Of a stretch of DNA of 64,000 bases, positions 11,776 to 25,663 are shown in pieces. The notes beneath the pieces were generated by a model. It had not been told where the DNA came from. It saw nothing but the letters and a program-made list of their open reading frames with translations, and did not search any database. The stretch lies in contig NW_019774114.1 of the NCBI RefSeq assembly GCF_001039355.2, positions 497,797 to 561,796 on the forward strand, given 5' to 3'. Numbering within the stretch: the first letter of the stretch is position 1; the number at the start of each line of letters is the position of its first letter. The DNA is from Lingula anatina. Taxonomy: Eukaryota > Brachiopoda > Lingulata > Lingulida > Lingulidae. A program made the translations under genes and the position numbers.

Positions 11776-14700
11776 TACCGTACGGTCTGATTCATCTACA
11801 GAAACTCTTTATGTTTATGAGTTTCAATCTCGGTTTAAAGATGAGTTTTCCGTGTCCAACGCGTTTCGATGGGAGAAATCAGTACCTAAGTAGTCTTTAC
11901 CTGGTAATGCATTGAAATTTTATGGTGGAAAATAAATCCTGGAAGATCCACCGTTTTGTGGCTGCTGCGGCCACCGCCGTTTGTTAGCGCAGTAATCATA
12001 TGACAGCCTTTCATCTTTTGTTCTGTAGCGATTTTCAAGCAATTTACTACTAAGGGTGCATTCCCAGAGATTTAGATCGATCCAGAGATTTAGATTTAGA
12101 TCGACCTAACTCCCTGGGGGTTCACACTAAATTGCAGTCAGCCGAGCGCGCACCATAGCTATTTACCCCCTTACAGCTTTTAGTAGGCGGGACAGAGGCT
12201 TAAGCCGGCTAAGCTGACATTAATCCAGTGAGACTCCCCACTGGGATAGATCGATCTAAAATCTATGGGAATGGGGTCTAAAAGTCTACCGGGAAATTCG
12301 AAATTAACAGCAATTACTGGACTTTGTTCAATAAATCGAAAAATCTCTGAAAACTCTTTGAAAAACAGTGATAATAACCTCTTATGCTTTCCACTAAAAG
12401 ATGGCAACACTGGTCCGCCTCTGTCCCGAGCAGCGAAATCACTAAATGCCGGAGCTCCTAAAGGACACTTAATGAACGGCAACTCCGATGAGGCTCCGTC
12501 CCTCAGGTACCATCGATGGTAGAGAGAGACGGCTGCGTGAGCTGCAGAACAAAAATCATTTTTGAATAAGTATTTACGTTGCTGAAATACGAATTATTTT
12601 GCTAGATTCATGTTCCACTATAAAATCTTGTCTAAAAGTGCCATTTCTGAAAAACAGTACGAGATCGACCTGAACAGCGGCAGATTGCGCTGGATACGGG
12701 CTATGATAATACACCTGAAAAACATTCTCCATTCCCTCAGCTTAATCTCTATTATCAGAAAGAATAGAGGAGGACGTGAAATCGGCCAACACTCCCTTAT
12801 AGTTATGATTGATAGGTAAATAAACTATCGTTCCCATTGTCATTTGAATATGAGGGTATTCATTCAAGTGAGAGATGAATTACATCCCAACTATGGGATA
12901 TTACTAACATTAAAAACCTGCGCAGTTTCGGGACATTGTACAGTAGGATAACGTTGCCGTATAGATTTTATTGACTACGATAATCAGTGCACGGTCAGCT
13001 AATTATTTGTGTACAGTTTACTGATATGATACAATGGAACTGAATGGAACAGAATGGAATTGTGAAGTAAGTTCAGCTCAGCGCACCATTTAAAGACTTG
13101 TCAGACAATGAACGCTTGGATGTTCTAGTGATAACGCAGGTAACACATGTATCCCAAAAATATTTTATTTATTCACTCGGGATCAATTAGCTTAATTTAG
13201 GAACAGATTAGAATGCGGGAGAACTGCAATTAACACGTGTTAAAACTCTGAGTAGAACTTGGCAATAATTGCATTTTGCATGAATATACTAGTTGATTAA
13301 TTGTGTGGAAGCTGAAGGTTTATATTGTATCAATGATTCACACGTGTACATACAGGTATTGCAGCATAATAGGTGACACTGTAGATGATTGCATATCAAA
13401 CCACAATGCTTTATTAAATAATCACCTAGACAATGCACTCTTTAAACTGTACAAAGTGTGCCGCTGTGGATGACATGTGCGTTTAGGTTTACTATATCTC
13501 TTCATTTTGGAGTTAGTGTTGTGTAAAAATCGGGCATGTTTGACCTTCATGGAAATACTGATACTTCGGACGTAAACAGATGAACGCTGGCTCTTAACCA
13601 GTAGTTACCAGTCAAATGGCACGCATCAATTTTCATATCTGTCTGATTTTCTTATTTAATCAACTCCAGACTTACAGCGAGGAAAGTCCAGACAGTACTG
13701 TATCTGAAGCAACCATATTACACAGGTAGCCATAATTTTCTGGCCGACCTGAGTAAATCAAGCTCCTGTCATTTTTGGTTCCATCTTTCCTGTCCTATCG
13801 ACACGGAGGAATTGTTGGAAAATGGAGTAAAGCGGAGCGGAGAATCTCTGTTGGATAGACAAGTATGTTCTATATTGATATAGATATAGATATAAATTTT
13901 CGTTTTCAGAAATTAAACTGACACTAAGTGCTGTTGCGTTATTGCTTGACTGTCAAGGCGTATCAGGATTACACATAATTGTATTTGTGTTGATATGCAT
14001 GCGCAGTGGAACGAAAAGGCCAGACTAGCTTAGAATAACCATAAAAATATTATGATATTGTTGACTTGGGTAGCTAGCGTATGAATTCGATACTTTTTCA
14101 TTGACTTATCTATTATCAATATTGTTATTGCGTCAACACATTTATGAACTCAATTACCTCATAGGGACCATGAAATAACTTGATGCCTTATATCTGAAAA
14201 TTAAATATACCTAATATCTGAATACTAAATATCACCCAACTCCACCCACGAACTTTTTGTTAGGGACAAAACTCATCACTTCAAACCTCAAAGGGAATCC
14301 TTAATAAATAAAATGAATCGCCGTTGGAAATCTTACTTTGTCTGGTATGGGCTTTAAATTCCGAACCATTGATCGATTAAGCGAAAAGGAAATGAGCCGA
14401 CAGATCAACTTTAAAGACCAACGGCGAATAGATCAAACGTTTGTATAAGGCTACTTGAGATGAATCAATTAATAGAAAGTGCAAAATATGCGGAAAATGA
14501 GAAGTTTTAGACTTTAATCAGCTATGTTCTATTCTTCTACATCAAGGCCTGTCTTGAATGCTGATCTTTTGTTTTCAAAACATATATTGGCTTTAAGCTG
14601 AAAGGGTATCGTTTTTTGTTATAGTGATTAATTATGCATGTATATGCAGTGTGACAGCGACACATCTAGGACAANTAATTGTTAAGCAAAAAGAATGTTG

Positions 14701-17700
14701 GTACATGCTTCGATATTTCTTAATTTGCGTACATAATAGCGATTACTTTGTGTAGGCCTTAACAGTTGCGTCATCAAAGATTCATGTGAAAAAAACTAGA
14801 AGAAAATATATTTAGTCATGAGGACGGTTGGGGAGACTTGCTCAAAACCGTCCTCATGACTAAATATATTTTCATCTAGTTTTTTCATCTTCGCAATAAT
14901 ATGTACATAATAGCGATTACTTTGTGTAGGCTTAAACAGTTGCGTCATCAAAGATTCATGTGATATTTCTTTATTTGCGTACATAATAGCGATTACTTTG
15001 TGTAGGCCTAAACAATTGCGTCATCAAAGATTCATGTGAAAAAAAACTAGATGATAATATATTTAGTCATGAGGACGGTTTTGGGCAAGTCTCCCCAAAT
15101 CAACTCTTTTTGGTAAATAGCCCTCAAATAAAAAAACAGTTTTAGTTTGGCAATGAAGAAAACTTACAATTTCAATATTACAATATTATCATAAACAATA
15201 GACTCAATGCCAGCATGTACAGGCGATAACCATTTTGTGCTGTGACATGCTGTTAATACATGTTCATTTTTCTTCGTACAGTAGTTGAAATCCTTGTCAC
15301 TCTTCGGTAGGCAAGAACAGGTCGTTATTCATTAAATTTTATTTAGTTTATTTCTCTAGTACTGTACGGTCTGATTCATCTACAGAAACTCTTTATGTTT
15401 ATGAGTTTCAATCTCGGTTTAAAGATGAGTTTTCCGTGTCCAACACGTTTCGATGGGAGAAATCAGTACCTAAGTAGTCTTTAGCTGGTAATGCATTGAA
15501 ATTTTATGGTGGAAAATAAATCCTGGAAGATCGTTTTGTGGCTGCTGCGGCCACCGCCGTTGTTAGCGCAGTAATCATATGACAGCCTTTCATCTTTTGT
15601 CCTGTCGCGATTTTCAAGCAATTTACTACTAAGGGTGCATTCCTAGAGATTTAGATCGATCCATAGATTTAGACTTAGATCGACCTAACTCCCTGGGGGT
15701 TCACGCTAAATTGCAGTCAGCAGAGCGCACACCATAGTTAATTACCCCCTTACAGCTTTTAGTAGGCGGGACAGACGCTTAAGCCGGCTAAGCTGACAGT
15801 AATCTAGTGAGACTCCCCACTGGGATAGATCGATCTAAAATCTATGGGAATGGGGTCTAAAAATTCGAAATTAACAGCAAATACTGGACTTTGTTCAATA
15901 AATCGAAAAATCTCTGAAAACTCCTTGAAAAACAGTGATAATAACCTCTAATGCTTTCCACTAAAAGATGGCAACACGCCTCTGTCCCGAGCAGCGAAAT
16001 CACCAAATGCCGGAGCTCCTAAAGGACACTTAATGAACGGCAACTCCGATGAGGCTCCGTCCCTAAGGTACCATCGATGGTAGAGAGAGACGGCTGCAGA
16101 ACAAAAATCATTTTTGAATAAGTATTTACGTTGCTAAAATATGAATTATTTTGCTAGATTCATGTTCCACTAAAATCTTTTCTGAAAAGGCCATTTTTAA
16201 AAAACAGTACGAGATCGACCTGAACAGCGGCGGATTGCGCTGGATACGGGCTATGATAATACACCTGAAAAACATTCTCAGTTCCCTCAGCTTAATCTCT
16301 ATTATCAGAAAGAATAGAGGAGGACGTGAAATCGGCCAACACTCCCTTATAGTTATGATTGATAGGTAAATAAAATATCGTTCCCATTGTCATTTGAATA
16401 TGAGGGTATTCATTCAAGTGAGAGATGAATTACATCCCAACTATGGGATATTACTAACATTAAAAACCTGCGCAGTTTCGGGACATTCGGGACGTTGCCG
16501 TATAGATTTTATTGACTACGATAATCAGTGCACGGTCAGCTAATTATTTGTGTACAGTTTACTGATATGATACAATGGAATTGAATGGAACAGAATGGAA
16601 TTGTGAAGTAAGTTCAGCTCAGCGCACCATTTAAAGACTTGTCAGACAATGAACGCTTGGATGTTCTAGTGATAATGCAGGTAACACATGTATCCCAAAA
16701 TTTTTTATTTATTCACTCGGGATCAATTAGCTTAATTTAGGAACAGATTAGAATGCGGGAGAACTGCAATTAACACGTGTTAAAACTCTGAGTAGAACTT
16801 GGCAATAATTGCATTTTGCATGAATATACTAGTTGATTAATTGTGTGGAAGCTGAAGGTTTATATTGTATCAATGATTCACACGTGTACATACAGGTATT
16901 GCAGCATAATAGGTGACACTGTAGATGATTGCACATCAAACCACAATGCTTTATTAAATAATCACCTAGACAATGCACTCTTTAAACTGTACAAAGTGTG
17001 CCGCTGTGGATGACATGTGCGTTTAGGTTTACTATATCTCTTCATTTTGGAGTTAGTGTTGTGTAAAAATCGGGCATGTTTGACCTTCATGGAAATACTG
17101 ATACTTCGGACGTAAACAGATGAACGCTGGCTCTTAACCAGTAGTTACCAGTCAAATGGCACGCATCAATTTTCATATCTGTCTGATTTTCTTATTTAAT
17201 CAACTCCAGACTTACAGTGAGGAAAGTCCAGACAGTACTGTATCTGAAGCAACCATATTACACAGGTAGCCATAATTTTCTGGCCGACCTGAGTAAATCA
17301 AGCTCCTGTCATTTTTGGTTCCATCTTTCCTGTCCTATCGACACGGAGGAATTGTTGGAAAATGGAGTAAAGCGGAGCGGAGAATCTCTGTTGGATAGAC
17401 AAGTATGTTCTATATTGATATAGATATAGATATAGATATAAATTTTCCTTTTCAGAAATTAAACTGACACTAGGTGCTGTTGCGTTATTGCTTGACTGTC
17501 AAGGCGTATCAGGATTACACATAATTGTATTTGTGTTGATATGCATGCGCAGTGGAACGAAAAGGTCATACACTGTACTAGCTTAGAATAACCATAAAAA
17601 TATTTTGATAATGTTGACTTGGGTAGCTAGCGTATGAATTCGATAATTTTCCATTGACTTATCTATAATCAATATTATTATTGCGTCAACACATTTATGA

Positions 17701-20700
17701 ACTTAATTACCTCATAGGGACCATGAAATAACTTGATGCCTTATATCTGAAAATTAAATATACCTAATATCTGAATACTAAATATACCCCAACTCCACCC
17801 ACAAACTTTCTGTTAGGGACAAAACTCATCACTTCAAACCTCAAAGGGAATCCTTAATAAATAAAATGAATCGCCGTTGGAAATCTTACTTTGTCTGGTA
17901 TGGGCTTTAAATTCTGAACCATTGATCGATTAAGCGAAAAGGAAATGAGCCGACAGATCAACTTTAAAGACCAACGGCGAATAGATCAAACGTTTGTATA
18001 AGGCTACTTGAGATGAATCAATTAATAGAAAGAGCGAAATATGCGGAAAATGAGAAGTTTTAGACTTTAATCAGCTATTTTCTATTCTTCTACATCAAGG
18101 CCTGTTTTGAATGCTGATCTTTTGTTTTCAAAACATATATTGGCCTTAAACTGAAAGGGTATCGTTTTTTGTTATAGTGATTAATTATGCATGTATATGC
18201 AGTGTGACAGCGACACATCTAGGACGATGGAAAATGACAGTTTCAGACAGTAGTATTGATTAATTAATTACACTAATCAGCCAGTGAAACCCATACTCAT
18301 GCTGGTATTGTCAGATACGGTCTGGGAATTTTAGTGATATGCCAACGTATTAGATAATTGTGGAGGGTTGATACGTGTAGTGAAAAAAGAAAAAAGAACA
18401 AATGAAAAATGCATGCTGTATAGATACTTGCAATCTATCCAAAACTCCTTTAAAAGTTAAAAAAATCTAATTTTTACCGCCACGATGGAAATTCCCCAAT
18501 GTCGGAGTCCATCACAAAATTACATGTGGATATTCTGATTTTGTAAAAGCTATGCACGTTTTATCTTGGTATTTAAGGGAAAAGAGTGGAAAATTAAAAT
18601 TTTAGTAAAGTTGGATTTTTTATATATAAAAGTTTAATGTTAACTGTGTGCCATTTAATAGAGTCTTCATATGTGTGACTGTTATAGTTAGTTTGTTAGT
18701 GCTCGGACCATTTTAGTGGTGCCGTATGTTTGAAATCTGCTGTTTCAGATAGATTTTTAGCATTTTTTAAAGTTTTCTGCTACGTTTTCTGCATTCATTT
18801 CTAAAAGCAACGAAACGCGTTATGATCTGAGCTGGCAACAGCGAACAAAAATTGATCTAAAAACCCCATATGAGAGCGTGTCTGAACCAATTATGGTTGA
18901 GTTACGAGAACTGTAGACTAACAGGCTAAAGACCTTCAAATAGCACACAATAACAGCTCTGGTATATTTTTTCTTAAAAGCCACATGGGACAGCCTCACC
19001 ATAAATCATCTGTATGGATGCATATAATAAGCAAAACCCAAGAGTTACAGAGAAGAGGAGATAGGGGCATGACAGGTACCTCGTCTTGAAATATTTTATC
19101 CGTAGCCTTTATAATAATTCATTGTTATACTCATTGTTATTTAACTGTTCTAATATGGTGATCGAGAGCATAAAGGGTTTCACTTTATACAATGTGTCCC
19201 TAAAAGCATACATGGCAGTTAAGACCCGACGCATGTTATCCGTTGAGGTAACCTGAAAAGAAAACTTTCTTCTTTCTGCAGTAACACAATTTTCGTGTAT
19301 AGACTGTAAAAACGTAGGGATTTGGACATCCTTTTTCAAGCTCTGTGTCTTTCTTTATATTTTCTTCTTACCATTTCCGTTGATTGAACATTAGTATGAT
19401 CAATGCGATTTGGCTTGTGCACGACTACAAGTCATCTCTTATGCATGAGTAGGCTATTCCATTCTTAAGGTCACGCTGGAATCTACATATCATGGCCATG
19501 TCAATATTAGTTTTCTTGCTCTCAGCAAATTAGAATAGATGACACTAAAATGGTAATGATACCGCTCCAGGAGATGACTTGATATATCGAAATGTGATGG
19601 GGCTCGTTTGTTGTGATAAATGGCTTATCGACGTCAACAAATTACTAACTACAAGCATCTTGAGTTCTTAGTGCAACGTTTTTAAAAGTAAGTATGTTAA
19701 TAAAAACTAGACAATGAAGCTCTTAATGCTCGATGTTCAGCAAGTTGCGTTCACAAAATATTACAGTGTCTGTTGGGTTCACATGTAGTCAAGGAAGTAG
19801 ATCTTAAATTCTTTTGGTAAGGCCTAATATTATGTTTAGGCGAATACCTGGCCATGGATATCTTTTCGAAATTGGCTTTCCGATTTAAACACAAAGTCGA
19901 TGAATGGGGAATTCAGTGACTCAAAAATAAGAATATCTGTCAAAAGCAAGAGTTGTTCGGTTCGAATTCTTTTCTCCTAATTCCATTCCAAAACGTACTA
20001 TTTCATAGGCTACCAATAAAACATCTTAAATATGATTTAAATCAGCAGTCAGCTTAGATGTCCCAGATTAATTTCTCCATAAAACGGAGTCCTTTAAGTT
20101 GATATATGCCAACAACCGTACGCGTCATGGGTTAGATGAACTGGGCAATTCAAGAAAGATCCCGATCATGTTCACCATCAATACCCACAACAAACCTTTG
20201 CCCTACTAAACCAGATCAATTAGGGCTCCAGAGTTGCTCTTGTCCTGCGGGAGTCACGGGTTGTTGAATTTGCGGCCATTTCATACAAATATTTCCGTCG
20301 TTCTGAACAAGTTGTTCAAGGTTTATTATATGATTCCAGCTGCTCTTTTGTAACTCTTAATGCAGAATTACGTTCAACGTTGTGTGGATAACAGTGAATA
20401 AGGGAACTGTCTTCTTCTATTAATTCTGTATTAGAAAGACATAGGCCTATATTTTAGAAAAATGGCAAAGTGATTGAATTATGATATTTCTTTGTTGAAT
20501 AAGGCAAAGAAGTCTGCTGGGAACTTAGTTACATCGGGGCTTGATGAATCTTTCAATTATTTAAATACTAGGGGAATAGCATGTCATTTGCTTGGAATGC
20601 ATGTTTATGGACCATGCCTGTTACAGGTTAACCCCATCCGGGTACCTCCGGGTACATGTACGTACATCCGGGCACGCAGCCTGGGCACGCTGCCAAGAAG

Positions 20701-23700
20701 AGAAAGTTTCTCCAAAAGCAAATTTTAATGAACTGTTGTAGGCCTATAATATGGCCATAAAGCTTACCAAATTAAATAATAGAAATTTTTGTGTAAGACC
20801 CCTCATATTGCCTTTTCGCAAACAACTGATGATGTACTTTTGCACCAGAAATGGTTGTCTAGAAAACAGAGATAAAATTCAAACTAGTGTTGGCACAAGG
20901 AAAAACCTTAGTTTGTTAACAGGTAAATGTGTTTAGCCTATGACACGTAAGCCCCCATGATTTCCCTTCTTTACGCTGTGTTTGCCACGCTGCAGGTCGA
21001 CCTGGTTACGCTTTTTATGAGTTAATTTTGTATCTTAGCCAGGGTTGGATACAAAACTCTATTTCAAATCAATTTTTTAAATTCTATTTTGTGTCAGTAT
21101 GAAAATACAATAGGCCCCTAATTATAGTCTTCTGAAATAAAGAAATTACACTTTGATGTTACATGTATTACCTTTCATGTGGTGTGCACACATTATGATC
21201 CCCATTGAAATGTGTGGGCTATGAAAAGAGGTTTCAAGTGCCGAATCTTACATCCGGAGTGGTATATTGATATTTAGATGTAAACATTTGGATGTTCTGG
21301 GTGTGTATACATAATTCGTATTCATAATTCATTAAGCCATAGTGTTAATAATTCAATAGCGTAGATTTACTGTCTGTTTTCTGTGTTTATCCTTGCGGAA
21401 ATCCCTTATAGATTCTCACAGAGAAACCATAGCTTCCGATAGGATACCTATAGAATTCACATATATTTCATACAGGATGCCTATAAAATCCCCATAGCTT
21501 TCTAAGGGATACATGTACCTATAAATTTTGTCATCTGTAGGAATGCCCTAAAATCCCATGCAAATATTACAGGTATACTGGAATTCATTCATCTAATAAA
21601 TTAATGAAATCTTTTAAACATCGTCTTGCCACGAGTTTATTATGAAAAAAAAAAAAAGAATATCAGACATAGATGGTCTGGCTCGTAAAGTACATGTGGA
21701 CTGATAGGGACGACATAGTTATGACTTAGGTAATCAAGACAGTTATTCTGTACATTTATGTGAGTTTTTTCCTGTAAATGCCCCCGTTACATCAGAAGTA
21801 ATAACCTGGCTTGTGTGTCTGTTAAAGGGGCTTTAGAATCCTGATTCAATAAAATCTGTCATTTAACAAGATTAATGCGAAAAAATAGTGGCAATAAGGA
21901 GTTATCATTTTGCGTCACCGAGAGGCTTAAAATAGATCATGATTTGAAACCGATTCTGGATCGTTGTAATGTAATCAGTTTATCAAAAATGGAAAGAAAT
22001 AAATACTGCGTTGCTAGCTGCAAAAGGTCATTGTAGATCCTAAAACTGGCAGCAGGGCCCGGTTTTTCTAAAACCAATTTTCATGCCAGCATTCATGCAA
22101 CGAAGTTACGAAACGAGGGAGAGACAGGCTTTGGGGAGATGATTATGTTAGCTGTGTCTGTCATAGCGCAAGCCACCAGCCTGATATTTTGCCTTATTGC
22201 CGAAATGCCCTGATGTTTACCTACCTGTAACAGGCATGGGCCATAAACATGCATTCCAAGCAAATTACATGCTATCCCTGCTATACTTACAAGCGAATAC
22301 CAACGAGTGCAGACATAAGTGTACTGCAAGATGAAGATGCTCCTATTTTATTAAATGCGACACATCCATATTACTATCAGCATATAGTAGACCGAAACTA
22401 CCCCTCCCTCCCAAGTAAAAAGACATCCAGCGTTGTCTTCAGGTGTCACATGCCACCCTTTTGCCAACGCTGGGCCAACATCGCCATTGCTTTGTTTTAA
22501 GCAGGAGATTGCCTTAATTTAGACGATCCACCGCGGGATTGCTACCCACCTTAATGTGTCGGCTTTAGGCTATGCAGTTTCATTGGTTCAAGCAATTACA
22601 ATTACGTGTCCATCAATTACTGTTTGAAATTGCCGGGCACTACATGAAAAGGATCTTAAGCTAATTCAATATTTGGTCCACACACTTAACGTCCACCACA
22701 TGGTTATTCGCTTCGTTTCCTTTGTTCTGTTATTGGTAGTGGACTATGGCGCACTGAAAGCAAATAATAAAAACAAAAAGCTTAATACCCGCCGCTACAC
22801 GTAGTAAAAACAGTATCCTTACCCATTGAGGCCTAAGGTAATTGAATTAACAAGTTTTAAAATTCAACGGATATTAAACTGTTAAGGATCTCTGAAAAAT
22901 GTCGGCCATATCCGACATCATATATCCCCTCCATAAGCCTAGTATAATATATTCTGAAACCACTGCTTTACATGAAATAATCTGTCTGGAGTTTTCTTTG
23001 TGGCGTAATTAAAATCCATGATTAGAATCTGCGTCTGACATGCAATTTGAGATAAAATGCCTCGTAGGGTCTGTTCATATGCCTCAAAACGTACAAGAGT
23101 GTTGAGTCTTGGGGCTATTTTCTACGTAGTTCTGATCAACCACGTCATTGAGTTCCAAGTAAAAAGACACCATGTTCTATGTGGAAAAAAGTAGTTTTCT
23201 GTAACGTTTATTTTAGCCGAACGAACGGCTTCATCGTAAATTTGCAGTTTCACCTCGCTAAAATGCAACCTTCTTGTGGGATTATAATACCATTACATGT
23301 ACCTTCAAAGTGGCGTCGAAGTACATATACATGTACAAGCCATTTAAAAAGAGAATAGGAAGATTGGTAACAACCAGAATTTTATCAATGGTCCTTTGAT
23401 ATCAACGTTGTATGTTGGTTAAGACATTAAAGCTGGGACGTACATTATCACACTTACACTGGGGAATACTTTTAATCTACCTTTACAGTGAATCACTTTA
23501 AAGATGCATTTGAAGTCACAAAAGGAGACCAACTGCCACCATATAGTTTTAAATAGTATAACTTAGGGAAATACCAACAGACATCGTTGCATTTTACCCG
23601 AAAAATAGATATATGAACAGACTTTTCTGCCTGCTTTCTGTGCTGTATATAAACGGGCAGCTAGGTAGGCCAGATAATTAGGTTGAATTTACGACCAAAA

Positions 23701-25096
23701 ATTTGAAGAAGACGCAGTTTAAAGCTCTTTTAAGTGTATGCCTTGGTACAATGTATGGCGACTTAATTTGAGTCGCATAAGACACTAGTGTAAAACTAGA
23801 TGTGGTTCATATGTATTACTGGGAATTATTGAAAGTAAGTGTTCGACTACAAAAACTGTTTCAACCCCCAAGTTTTGATTCTTTCCGTGGGAAGCAAGTG
23901 AAGAAACGACACCAAGAAATGAAACGCCTCTGAGCAAATCAGCTGTATTTTAACGAATGCTCTATACTTCGACTATGTCCCCTATCGACCATCAATTCAT
24001 TTACCAGTGCGGTTGATCAAAATGATTTGAAAAACAAAATCAAGTTTTTACCAGGATCGACATTGCCTGAATGCCATTGCCATATATTAGCCAAACATAA
24101 GTTTCAAAAATCGATATATATTAGCTCAAATTTCGCTTGTCTTATGGCATATTTTGTTTTCGTGATGACAAGTAGAATCTGACAACTTCGTTAAATATGT
24201 AGGAGATGGTGTATTACATTTACATGTAGACTTCGTGTCTTGCAGAGATCATCTAATCTATCGCTATCGACCGCTCTCGTGCTTTCCTGGTAATGACAAT
24301 ATTGTTTCAGGAATCCACTTGCCATGCAACTGTTATATCTGGCACACTCAAGTGATATTCAAACACGCACATGTTAGTAAAGTTAAACGTAATGAGGGTA
24401 TGCGTATTCTGGTGGCTATGACTGTGTGGTCAACTATTTCCTATTCCTGTCTTTAACTTTCAGAAAAGCGAAACGACATGAGCGATTAGCATCTTTAAGC
24501 CAGCCAGGCAACAAGGTATATTAAAAGATTGTTCCAGGTTATCATGTCATTTGTCATAAGCATCAACACCATAACAACGGCATCCTTTGATAATTGCAAC
24601 AATCTGAACTGATAACAGATAAAGAGAGCAATAAGATGGCAAAGGATTATTCCCAAAGACCACGGAACCATTTTGGTTTCTTTGAACCGAAAGAAATAGG
24701 CCGTCTAGGTTCGTTTTAAAGTGGGGAATATATTTATACAATTTTTTAATTTTCAATTACTCCTATCTTGGCTAACAAACGTTATGATTAGTGATACCTT
24801 TATACAAGTTCTTAGTTTATGAGCACATCATAGAATTCACTCTCTTAACCACTATGTTAAAGAATAATGCTGTAATTCTGATGATTTATGTTCTGATTCG
24901 CTGAAATGTTATATGGGAATAGTCTATCAATCTAACATGATCCGCTTGTTGTGTTCCTTGCTGTCAGGCCTTAAGAAGCGGTGATCCGAAGCCAAGAAGT
25001 ACCCCAAAGATACCAGCGTCCCGACGTCTGTCCGTCTCCGCTTTCAGGAATACAATGCAGACTCTAGAAGCACGTTTAGAATTGCTTCCAAAGTAA
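11776..25096 (+). CDS. Unrecognised multi-exon gene, 3' part
   Basis: I do not recognise the product. Exons supported by splice sites and phase (copy A / copy B): 11776-11881 / 15360-15465 (phase 2 to 0); 12401-12506 / 15968-16067 (1 to 2); 12678-12815 / about 16221-16365 region (2 to 2); 13678-13725 / 17218-17265 (2 to 2); then single exons 24464-24515 (2 to 0) and 24968-25096 (TAA). Fragments read LYVYEFQSRFKDEF, HLMNGNSDEAPSL, RGGREIGQHSLIVMID, EESPDSTVSEATILH, KAKRHERLASLSQPGNK and STPKIPASRRLSVSAF. The tail is basic and Ser-rich, as in a cytoplasmic regulatory tail. The two alleles differ by an in-frame 6-base deletion and by AGC/AGT across a splice junction, which supports coding. The link from the first exon to the second is out of phase, so an exon there is missing from this model. 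The assembly should carry only one of the two exon sets. Confidence 0.5.
12059..12273. mobile_element. 215 bp TIR element (MITE), copy 1
   Basis: Ends are inverted repeats of about 24 bases: the left begins CATTCCCAGAGATTTAG and the right, read on the minus strand, begins CATTCCCATAGATTTTAG. Both run into AGATCGATC. No open frame lies inside. Related copies are at 15638-15852 and 61365-61581, so it is dispersed. The internal AGATCGATC-type palindromes and small size fit a non-autonomous DNA transposon. A target-site duplication is not clear. Confidence 0.75.
14676..18225. repeat. 3.6 kb duplicated block, copy B
   Basis: Second copy, offset about 3619 bases at its start. Compared with copy A it has a 6-base in-frame deletion in the exon at 15968-16067. 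Other indels, for example near 15538, lie outside exons and are not multiples of three. It ends where copy A meets the N. Confidence 0.85.
15638..15852. mobile_element. TIR element (MITE), copy 2 in the duplicated block
   Basis: Allelic counterpart of the element at 12059-12273, at the same place within the 3.6 kb block. It differs at several bases, including CCTAGAGAT for CCCAGAGAT in the left end. Confidence 0.75.
18226..24463. other. Large intron or intergenic stretch
   Basis: If the unrecognised + strand gene model is right, this is its penultimate large intron. It contains an inverted repeat pair at 20571 and 22219. I see no other supported exon; open frames at 19109-19339 (-) and 24235-24456 (+) lack matching splice sites or family features. 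Confidence 0.4.
20571..22283. repeat. Inverted repeat pair about 60 bp, 1.6 kb apart
   Basis: The + strand at 20571-20630 and the minus strand at 22219-22283 share a stretch with the core TTTGCTTGGAATGCATG and TGCCTGTTACAGGT. Both would read LLGMHVYGPCLLQ and end in a CAG|GT donor-like sequence, so each looks like a small exon. More likely they are the ends or fragments of a dispersed element, since they point in opposite directions inside one intron. Confidence 0.55.
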
Positions 25097-25663
25097 TTGA
25101 TTTGCGTTGTAATTTGACTTTTCTCGTCGCTTTTAATTCGCCGAGACATCAGATTTATTGTCCTTTATTCATTTCCTGTGCCATGATTACAGGTCAAAGC
25201 CTTTTGCAAAAACATAATGGATTATCAAGACAAGTTAATTCGTATAGTAAACCAGTTACGGTTGGTTTTTGAAATGTCACTGCGTATAGAAACTAGATTC
25301 GACTAAACATCGGTGTCTTCTTTGAGGGGGTTAATCAAAAACGTGATGTTTTGAGGAATTCATTATCATTGCAGACGTACATATACAACGCACACCCACT
25401 CTTTGCTTTGAAATCATATCGAGGGGCTTAGAAGAGAGAGGACAAGAATAATCACTGAAGTCACTTTAAGTTTCACGACAAATGAAATTCCGGCAATGCC
25501 TTATATGGTTGCGACAGACTACGTAACACCTCCACAGTAGGACAATTTGCCTAGAAGCAGCACACTGATTGGCGAGTTAATCAGAATGATTCGTGGTACA
25601 AATTCACGACCAAAAGGAGGTGTAAATCTTTGCTGAAAAGAATTTGCAGCCTAAAGGAACAAA
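25097..25663. other. Gap between genes; promoter and 5' UTR of the TMEM179-like gene expected here
   Basis: No exon is seen between the stop at 25096 and the ATG at 25664. The distance of 567 bases would hold the 3' UTR of the upstream gene and the 5' region of the downstream one, both on the + strand. Confidence 0.4.

Larger units (their letters stand above)
11057..14674. repeat. 3.6 kb duplicated block, copy A
   Basis: This block matches 14676-18225 almost throughout, with scattered substitutions and small indels. The two copies abut at a single N at 14675. It contains exons of an unrecognised + strand gene, one TIR element and one hairpin repeat. The single-N junction and allele-level divergence argue for two haplotypes retained in tandem. 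Confidence 0.85.

Noticed and set aside
12658-12760. An alternative frame of the exon near 12.66 kb ending at TAG
   Set aside because: It reads plausibly but its phases do not join neighbours; the chosen frame links to downstream exons and ends in a good donor.
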